Of a stretch of 64,000 nucleotides of DNA, positions 56,201 through 64,000 are shown piece after piece. Origin of the DNA: Eurosta solidaginis (Eukaryota > Arthropoda > Insecta > Diptera > Tephritidae); NCBI RefSeq assembly GCF_040869045.1, contig NC_090323.1:153036426-153100425 (forward strand), given 5' to 3'. A program made the translations under genes and the position numbers. The notes beneath the pieces are model-generated. The model had not been told where the DNA came from and made no database searches. It worked only from the letters and a program-made list of their open reading frames with translations. The number at the start of each line of letters is the position of its first letter. Positions within the stretch are counted from its first letter, which is position 1.

Positions 56201-56545
56201 TAATAAAAAAAATGTTAATAAAATCTAATAAAATAACCAGAAATAAAAATAAATAAAAAAATAAAATTAAATTAAATTAAATTTATATAAAAAAAATAAG
56301 GCAAAGAAAATAAAACAAAATAAATTAAAGTAAACAGATATAAAATAAAACTAAAAAAACGAAACAAAACAAAGTAAAATAAAACAAAATAACTCAAAAG
56401 TGAAGTTAAATAAAGTAAAACAATAAGAAAAAATAAACTAACATAAAGTAAAACAAAATGGAATAATAGGAAAAAAGAGAAATGAAGCAAATTAATATAA
56501 AATTAAATTAAATAAAACAAAATAAAAAAATATAAAACAAAATAA
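56200..56545. repeat. AATAAA-type simple repeat
   Basis: Over 300 bp made nearly only of A with T, as AAATAAAATAAAACAAAAT variants. The minus-strand frame 56490-56272 (poly F/L/Y) is its artefact. A similar tract at 57293-57398 received the H6 insertion. Confidence 0.9.
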
Positions 56546-56876
56546 ATCTTGTTATATAAAAATCACGTGTCACTATGTCTGTTCCCAATGGACTCCTAAA
56601 CTACTGAACCTATTTTGAATTTGTTTTGTACACCGTATGTAAGTCGATCTAACTTGAAATATAGGATAGGCTATATCTCAGTTTATAGTCGCAATATTAT
56701 TTTATTGTAATTTTTTTTCTTTGTTTATACGTAATAGTAAAATGTTACGTATATGCAGCGGCACTCATATTTTCAGGAGGTGGTGCGGATATACTTCCGT
56801 GTAATTGCTTGGTGTTTAATTAAACAGCCTGCTTATCAATAAAAAATATTATAGGGAATCAAGTATAGCACATCAC
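56546..56876. other. Helitron-like non-coding fragment
   Basis: Contains CTCCTAAACTACTGAACC and GATTTTGAATTTG-like words similar in style to the spacer at 2173-2885, and AGCCTGCTTATC, the inverse of GATAAGCAGGCT found in the third Helitron A tail at 10710-10721. A decayed rolling-circle element is possible. No gene. Confidence 0.35.
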
Positions 56877-56989
56877 CAGGCCCGCCGAGAAGGTGGGGGG
56901 GGGGGGGGGGGGGGGGGAGGGAGGATTAGCCCTGGCCCAGGGTTTCTGAGGGGCCGTGACTTAGGCCGGTGTTTGAAGAGATGCGTCGG
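56877..56989 (+). mobile_element. hAT-like 5' terminus with a 23-G run
   Basis: Starts CAGGCCCGCCGAGAAGG, similar to the inverted end of the dead hAT element at 32261 (CAGGGCCGTAGATAG). A run of 23 G (56895-56917) and CCCTGGCCCAGGG follow. It is cut off where Helitron B sequence begins. Confidence 0.45.
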
Positions 56990-57292
56990 TCGCGGAGTGG
57001 GACTGGGACTGGGACTGGAATAAAATACATACCACCCTCTGGGACAGGCAATAAGGGATGCAGAAGAATGAGAAGAAATTTAGAGAAGAGAAAAGAGAGA
57101 AGGAGATTGAGAAAGAGATATAATGAGACGAAGATGAAGATAGATGAAGCGAAAAAGACGGAGGGAGGAGTGAATAAAAGGAATAGGAAAAAGTGTAGAG
57201 GGGGAGAGGGCAGAGTTAGACGGAAAAAGCTTATTAAAATGTATGCAGATAGGCCAAATTTAGGGCAGAACAACGTCTGCCGGGTCTTCTAG
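56990..57292 (+). mobile_element. Helitron family B 3' end, truncated copy
   Basis: Homologous to the 3' third of the element at 11813-13154: GGGACTGGGACTGG, ATAAAATACATACCACCCTC, the purine-rich tract and the end. The hairpin is GGCAGA-ACAACG-TCTGCC (57264-57281), then GGGTCTT, CTAG (57289-57292) and T. The 5' part is missing. Frames on both strands (107 and 115 codons) are products of the low-complexity tract. Confidence 0.82.
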
Positions 57293-57398
57293 TAATATAA
57301 TAAAAAAATAAAATAATAAAATAAAATGAAATAAAAAATGAAAGTAAAATAAAGTAAAACAAGATAAAAGATAAAAAATAACATAAAATAATATTTAA

Positions 57399-59760
57399 CA
57401 AGTAAGGAAGGCTAAGTTCGGGTGTAACCGAACATTACATACTCAGTTGAGAGCTATGGAGACAAAATAAGGAAAATCACCATGTAGGAAAATGAACCTA
57501 GGGTAACCCTGGAATGTGGTTGTATGACATGTGTATCAAATGGAAGGTATTAAAGAGTATTTTAAGAGAGAGTAGGCCATAGTTCTACGGATGGACGCCA
57601 TTTAGGGATATCGCCATAAAGGTGGACCAGGGCTGACTCTAGAATTTGTTTGTACGATATGGTATCAAATGAAAGGTGTTACTGAGCATTTTAAGAGAGA
57701 GTGGGCCTTAGGTCTATCGGTGGACGCCTTTTCGAGATATCGCCATTAATGTGGGCTAGGGGTGACTCTAGAATGTGTTTGTACGATATGGGTATCAAAT
57801 GAAAGGCGTTAATGAGTATTTTAAAAGGGAGTGATCCTTAGTTCCATAGGTGGACGCCGTTTCGAGATATCGCCATAAAGGTGGACCAGGGGTGACTCTA
57901 GAATGTTTGTACGATATGAGTATCAAACGAAAGGTGTTACTGAGCATTTTAAGAGGGAGCGGGCATTAGGTCTATAGGTGGACGCCTTTTAGAAATATCG
58001 CCATTAGGGTGGGCCAGGGGTGTCTCTAGAATGTGTTTGTACGATATGGGTATCAAATGAAAGGCGTTAATGAGTATTTTAAAAGGGAGTGATCCTTAGT
58101 TCCATAGGTGGACGCCGTTTCGAGATATCGCCATAAAGGTGGACCAGGGGTGACTCTAGAATGTTTGTACGATATGAGTATCAAACGAAAGGTGTTACTG
58201 AGCATTTTAAGAGGGAGCGGGCATTAGGTCTATAGGTGGACGCCTTTTAGAAATATCGCCATTAGGGTGGGCCAGGGGTGACTCTAGAATGTGTTTGTAC
58301 GATATGGATATCAAATTAAAGGTATTAATGAGGGTTTTAAAAGCGAGTGGCCCTTAGATGTATATGTGAAGGATTTTTCGCGATATCGACCAAAATGTGG
58401 ACCAGGGTGATCCAGAAAATCATCTGTCGGGTACTGCTAATTTATTTATATATGCAATACCACAGACAGTATTCCTGCCAAGATTCCAAGGGCTGTTGAT
58501 TTCGCCTTGTAGAACTTTTTCATTTTCTTCTACTTAATATGGTAGGTGTCACACCCATTTTACAAAGTTTTTTCTAAAGTTATATTTTGCGTCAATAAAC
58601 CAATAAACTTACCATGTTTCATCCCTTTTTTCGTATTTGGTATAGAATTATGACATTTTTTCATTTTTCGTAATTTTCGATATCGATAAAGTGGGCGTGG
58701 TTATAGTCGGATTTCGGCCATTTTTTATACCAAGATAAAGTGAGTTCAGGTAAGTACGTGGACTAAGTTTAGTAAAGATATATCGGTTTTTGCTCAAGTT
58801 ATCGTGTTAACGGCCGAGCGGAAGGACAGACGGTGGACTGTGTATAAAAACTGGGCGTGGCTTCCACCAATTTCGCCCATTTTCACAGAAAACAGTTATC
58901 GTCATAGAATATATGCCCCTACCAAATTTAAGAAGGATTGGGAAATTTTTGTTCGACTTATGGCATTAAAAGTATTCTAGACAATTAAATGAAAATGGGC
59001 GGAGTCACGCCCATTTTGAAATGTTCTTTTATTTTTGTATTTTATTGCATCATATCATTACTGGAGTTGAATTTTGACTTAATTTACCTATATACAGTAA
59101 AGATATTAAATTTTTTGTTAAAATTTGACTTTTAAAAAATTTTTTTTTAAAAAGTGGACGTGTTCTTCATCTGATTTTGCTAATTTTTATTTAGCACATA
59201 TATAGTGGTAGTAGTAACGTTCCTGCCAAATTTTATAATGATATCTTCAACGACTGCCAAATTACAGCTTGCAAAACTTTTAAATTATCTTCAGTGTAGA
59301 AGTAGGCGGTGCCACGCCCATTGTCCAAACTCTTACTAGTTTTCTAATCTGCGTCATAACGTCAACCTATCTACCAAGTTTCATCGCTTTATCCGCCTTT
59401 GGCAATGAATTATCGCATTTTTTCGGTTTTTTGAAATTTTCGATATCGAAAAAGTGGGCGTGGTTATAGTCCGATATCGGTCATTTTAAATAGCGATCTG
59501 AGATGAGTGCCTAGGAATCTACATACCAAATTTCATAAAGATACCGCAAAATTTACTCAAGTTATCGTGTTAACGGACAGACGGATGGACGGACGGACGG
59601 ACGGACGGACGGACATGGCTCAATAAATTTTTTTTTCGATCCTGATGATTTTGATATATGGAAGTCTATATCTATCTCGATTCCTTTATACCTGTACAAC
59701 CAACCGTTATCCAATCAAAGTTAATATACTCTGTGTGCTCTGCTCAACTGAGCATAAAAA
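57399..59760 (-). mobile_element. H6: DINE-1/Helentron-like element
   Basis: Full-length by its ends, inserted in an AATAAA-rich tract. The hairpin GTTCGG-GTGTAA-CCGAAC is perfect. There are seven central repeats, two of which form a dimer repeated at +258 bp (57773 and 58031). (GGAC)n is expanded at 59587-59613. The right end GAGCATAAAA has one substitution from the usual GAGTATAAAA. Confidence 0.82.
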
Positions 59761-59814
59761 AGTGAAAAAAAAAAAATAATAAAATAGTATTAAGTCAAGT
59801 AAAATATAAAAAAA

Positions 59815-62415
59815 CAAGTAAGGAAGGTTAAGTTCGGGTGTAACCGAACATTACATACTCAGTTGAGAGCTATGGTGACAACATAAGGGAAAATAACCAT
59901 GTAGGAAAATGAACCGAGGGAAACCCTGGAATGTGTTTGTATGATATGTGTATCAAATGAAAGGCATTAAAGAGTATTCTATGAGGGAGTGGGCCATAGT
60001 TCTATAGGTGGACGCCATTTAGGGATATAGCCATAAAGGTGGATCAGGGTTGACTCTAGAATGCGTTTGTACGATATGGGTATCAAATGAAAGGTATTAA
60101 TGAGTATTTTAAAAGGGCGTGGACCTAAGTTCTATAGATGGACGCCTTTTCGAGATATCGCCGTAAAGATGGACCAGGGGTGACTCTTGAATGCGTTTGT
60201 ACGATATGGGTATCAAATGAAAGGTGTTAATGAGCATTTTAAAAGGGAGTAATCCTTAGTTCCATAGGTGGACGCCGTTTCGAGATATCGCCATAAAGGT
60301 GGACCAGGGTGACCCAAGAATTTGTTTGCACAATATGGGCATCAAACGAAAGGTGTTAATGAGTATTTTAAAAGGGAGTGGGCCTTAGTTCTATAGGTGG
60401 ACGCCGTTTCGAGATATCGCCATAAAGGTGGGCCAGGGGTGACTCTAGAATTCGTTTGTGCAATATGGGTATCAAACGAAAGGAGTTAATGAGTATTTTA
60501 AGAGGGAGTGGGCCTTAGTTCTATAGGTGGACGCATTTTCGAGGTATCGCAATAAAGGTGGACCAGGGGTGACTCTAGACTTTGTTTGTACGATATGGGT
60601 ATCAAATCAAAGGTGTTAATGAGTATTTTTAAAAGGGAGTGGGCCTTCGTTTTATAGGTGTTCGCCTCTTCGAGATATCGCCATAAAGGTGGACCAGGGA
60701 TGACTTTAGAATTTGTTTGTATGGTATGGGTATCAGATGAAAGGTGTTAATGATTATTTTAAAAGGGCGTGGGGCTTAGTTCTATAGGTGGACCCCTTTT
60801 CGAGATATCGCCATAAAGGTGGACCAGGGGTGACTTTAGAATTTGTCTACGATATGGGTATCAAATGAAAGGTGTTAATGAGTATTTTTAAAAGGGAGTG
60901 GGCCTTCGTTCTATAGGTGTTCGCCTTTTCGAAATATCGCCATAAAGGTGGACCAGGGGTGACTCTAGAATGAGTTTGTACGATATGGGTATCAAATTAA
61001 AGGTATTAATGAGAGTTTTAAAAGGGAGTGGTGGTAGTTGTATATGTGAAGGCGTTTTCCAGATATCGACCAAAATGTGGACCAGGGTGACCCAGAACAT
61101 CATCTGTTGGATACCGCTACTTTATTTATATATGTAATACCTGCCAAGATTTTAAGGGTTTTTTATTTCGTCCTGCAGAACTTTTCATTTTCTTCTACTT
61201 AATATGGTAGGTGTCACAACCATTTTATAAAGTTTTTTCTAAAGTTATATTTCGCGTCAATAAAACAATCCAATTACCTTACCATATTTCATCCCTTTTT
61301 TCGTATTTGGTATAGAATTATGGCTTTTTTTCATTTTTCGTAATTTTCGATATCGAAAAAGTGGGCGTGGTCATAGTCGGATTTCGTTCATTTTTCATAC
61401 CAAGATAAAGTGAGTTCAGATAAGTACGTGAACTGAGTTTAGTAAAGATATATCGATTTTTGCTCAAGTTATCGTGTTAACGGCCATGCGGAAGGACAGA
61501 CGGACGACTGTGTATAAAAAATGGGCGTGACATCAACCCATTTCGCCCATTTTCACAGAAAACAGTTAACGCCATAAAATCTATGGCCCTACCAAATTTC
61601 AAAAGGATTGGTTAATTTTTGTTCGACTTATGGCGTTAAAAGTATCCTAGACAAATTAAATGAAAAAGGGCGGAGCCACGCCCATTTTTAAATTTTCTTT
61701 TTATCTTTGTATTTTGTTGCACCATATAATTACTGGAGTTGAATCTTGACATAATTTACTTATATACTGTAAAGATATTAAATTTTTTGTTAAAATTTTA
61801 CTTAAAAAAATTTTTTTTTTAAAAGTGGGCGTGGTCCTTCTCCGATTTTGCAAATTTTTATTAAGCGTACATATAGTAATAAGAGTAACGTTCCTGCCAA
61901 ATTTCATCATGATATCTTCAACGACTGCCAAATTACAGCTTGCAAAATTTTAAATTACCTTCTTTTAAAAGTGGGCGGTGCCACGCCCATTGTCCAAATT
62001 TTACTAATTTTCTATTTTGCGTCATAAGTTCAACTCATCTACCAAGTTTCGTCGCTTTATCGGTCTTTTGTAATGAATTATCGCACTTTTTGGGTTTTCG
62101 AAATTTTCGATATCGAAAAAGTGGGCGTGGTTATAGTCCGATATCGTTCATTTTAAATAGCGATCTGAGATGAGTGTTCAGGAACCTACATACCAAATTT
62201 CATCAAGATACCTCAAAATTTACTCAAGTTATCGTGTTAACGGACGGACGGACGGACGGACGGACGGACATGGCTCAATCAAATTTTTTTTCGATCCTGA
62301 TTATTTTGATATATGGAAGTCTATATCTATCTCGATTCCTTTATATATGTACAACCAACCGTTATCCCATCAAACTTAATATACTCTGTGAGCTCTGCTC
62401 AACTGAGTATAAAAA
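59815..62415 (-). mobile_element. H7: DINE-1/Helentron-like element, closest relative of H1
   Basis: Full-length with a perfect hairpin and nine central repeats. It shares with H1 diagnostic words in the first 120 bp and the variant unit TTATAGGTGTTCGCC. It lacks the LTR-like insertion of H1, providing the empty site near 62083. (GGAC)n lies at 62241-62269. Confidence 0.83.
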
Positions 62416-64000
62416 CAAGTTAGGAAGGCTAAGTTCAGGTGTAACAGAATATTACATACTCAGCTGAGAGCTTTGGAGACAAAATATGGGAAAATGACAA
62501 TGTAGGAAAATGAACCTAGGGTAACCCTGGAGTGTGTATCAAATGGAAGGTATTAAAGACTATTTTAGGAGGGAGTGGGCCATAGTTCTATAGGTGGACG
62601 CCATTTAGGGGTATCGCCATAAAGGTGGACCAGGGGTGACTCTAGAATGCATTTGTACGATATGGGTATCAAAAGAAAGTTGTTAATGATTATTTAAAAG
62701 GGAGTGTGCTTTAGTTCTATAGGTGGACGCCTTTTCGAGATATCGCCATAAAGGTGAACCAGGGGTGACTCTAGAATGCGTTTGTATGATATGGGTATCA
62801 AATGAAAGGTGTTAATGATTATTTAAAAGGGAGTGGAACTTAGTTCTATAGGTGGACGCCTTTTCGAGATATCGCCACAGAGGTGAACCAGGGGTGACTC
62901 TAGAATTTGTTTGTACGATATGGGTATCAAATGAAAGGTGTTAATGAGAATGTATTTTAAAAGGGAGTAGGCTTTAGTTCTATAGGTGGACGCCTTTTCG
63001 AGATATCGCCATAAAGGTGAACCAGGGGTGACTCTAGAATTTGTTTGTATGATATGGGTATCAAATGAAAGGTGTTAATGAGTATGTATTTTAAAAGGGA
63101 GTGGGCTTTAGTTCTATAGGTGGAAGCCTTTTCGAGATATCGCCATAAAGGTGAACCAGGGGTGACTCTAGAATGCGTTTGTATGATATGGGTATCAAAT
63201 GAAAGGTGTTAATGAGAATGTATTTTAAAAGGGAGTGGGCTTTATTTCTATAGGTGGACGCCTTTTCGAGATATCGCCATAAAGGTGAACCAGGGGTGAC
63301 TCTAGAATGCGTTTGTACGATATGGGTATCAAATGAAAGGTGTTAATGAGAATGTATTTTAAAAGGGAGTGGGCTTTAGTTCTATAGGTGGACGCCTTTT
63401 CGAGATATCGCCATAAAGGTGAACCAGGGGTGACTCTAGAATTTGTTTGTATGATATGGGTATCAAATGAAAGGTGTTAATGAGTATGTATTTTAAAAGG
63501 GAGTGGGCTTTAGTTCTATAGGTGGACGCCTTTTCGAGATATCGCCATAAAGGTGAACCAGGGGTGACTCTAGAATGCGTTTGTATGATATGGGTATCAA
63601 ATGAAAGGTGTTAATGATTATTTAAAAGGGAGTGGAACTTAGTTCTATAGGTGGACGCCTTTTCGAGATATCGCCACAGAGGTGAACCAGGGGTGACTCT
63701 AGAATTTGTTTGTACGATATGGGTATCAAATGAAAGGTGTTAATGAGAATGTATTTTAAAAGGGAGTGGGCTTTAGTTCTATAAGTGGACGCCTTTCCGA
63801 GATATCGCCATAAAGGTGGACCAGGGGGACGCTATGATGTGTTTGTACGATACGGATATTAATGAGGGTTTTAAAAGGGAGTGTCCCTTAGTTGTATATG
63901 TGAAGGCGTTTTCGAGATATCACCAAAATGTGGACCAGGGTGACCTATAACATCAACTGTCGGGTACTGCTAATTTATTTATATATGTAATACCACGAAG
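62416..64000 (-). mobile_element. H8: DINE-1/Helentron-like element, cut by the window end
   Basis: Begins CAAGTTAGGAAGGC directly after the TATAAAAA of H7. The hairpin has decayed: GTTCAG against ACAGAAT. About ten central repeats with a characteristic GAGAATGTATTTTAAAAG or GGTGAACCAGG variant form near-identical higher-order units, so this array expanded recently. The unique body starts near 63900 and runs out of the window. Confidence 0.8.

Overview
This window reads as a repeat-dominated, non-genic stretch of a dipteran genome. From memory of the repeat families, a tephritid fruit fly is the most likely source, but no host gene is present to test that. I see no intact host protein-coding gene. 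Almost every line of coding potential is either an artefact of tandem repeats or a decayed transposon gene.

Layout. 1-10785: three large blocks of a GC-richer ~90-bp satellite (family A), arranged in higher-order units of about 3.7-4.5 kb. Each block is followed by the same ~160-bp tail ending in a GC hairpin and CTAG|T, which is a Helitron 3' end. 10787-11590: a decayed non-LTR reverse transcriptase (RTE-like) in which the third Helitron tail sits. 11813-13154: a complete non-autonomous Helitron (family B) in reverse orientation with an A|TC...CTAG|T structure and its own ~127-bp tandem repeats. 13778-17851, 21608-29501 and 57399-64000: eight copies (H1-H8) of one abundant element with subterminal inverted repeats, a hairpin near one end, 2 to 13 central ~130-bp tandem repeats and a (GGAC)n microsatellite. 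This is the architecture of the DINE-1/Helentron-associated class. Inside these copies sit a 493-bp solo LTR-like insertion (H1) and a 220-bp almost perfect palindromic hAT element (H5).

29761-32261 carries a dead hAT transposase gene with its 3' terminus. 32400-44000 is a graveyard of LINE fragments (RNase H and C-terminal zinc-knuckle parts), a diverged strip of satellite A next to a second RTE fragment (34808-35870), several TIR elements and a Foldback-like element with 9-bp direct repeats (42583-43090). 44996-47654 is a PIF/Harbinger element (TIRs, TAA target duplication, MADF gene, truncated transposase) interrupted by a 1777-bp hAT element with its own 8-bp target duplication. 48752-49090 is a tRNA-derived SINE-like unit. 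51857-53560 holds a third RTE fragment and a pair of nested TIR elements. 54930-55140 is a ~60-bp tandem repeat whose reverse strand resembles a hammerhead ribozyme core.

The strongest theme is that three different rolling-circle (Helitron/Helentron) families each carry internal tandem arrays. The central repeats of family B and of the H elements are homologous to each other, which suggests repeat exchange between families and satellite formation from Helitrons. All statements about family membership rest on motifs seen here plus memory of the families; no database search was possible.
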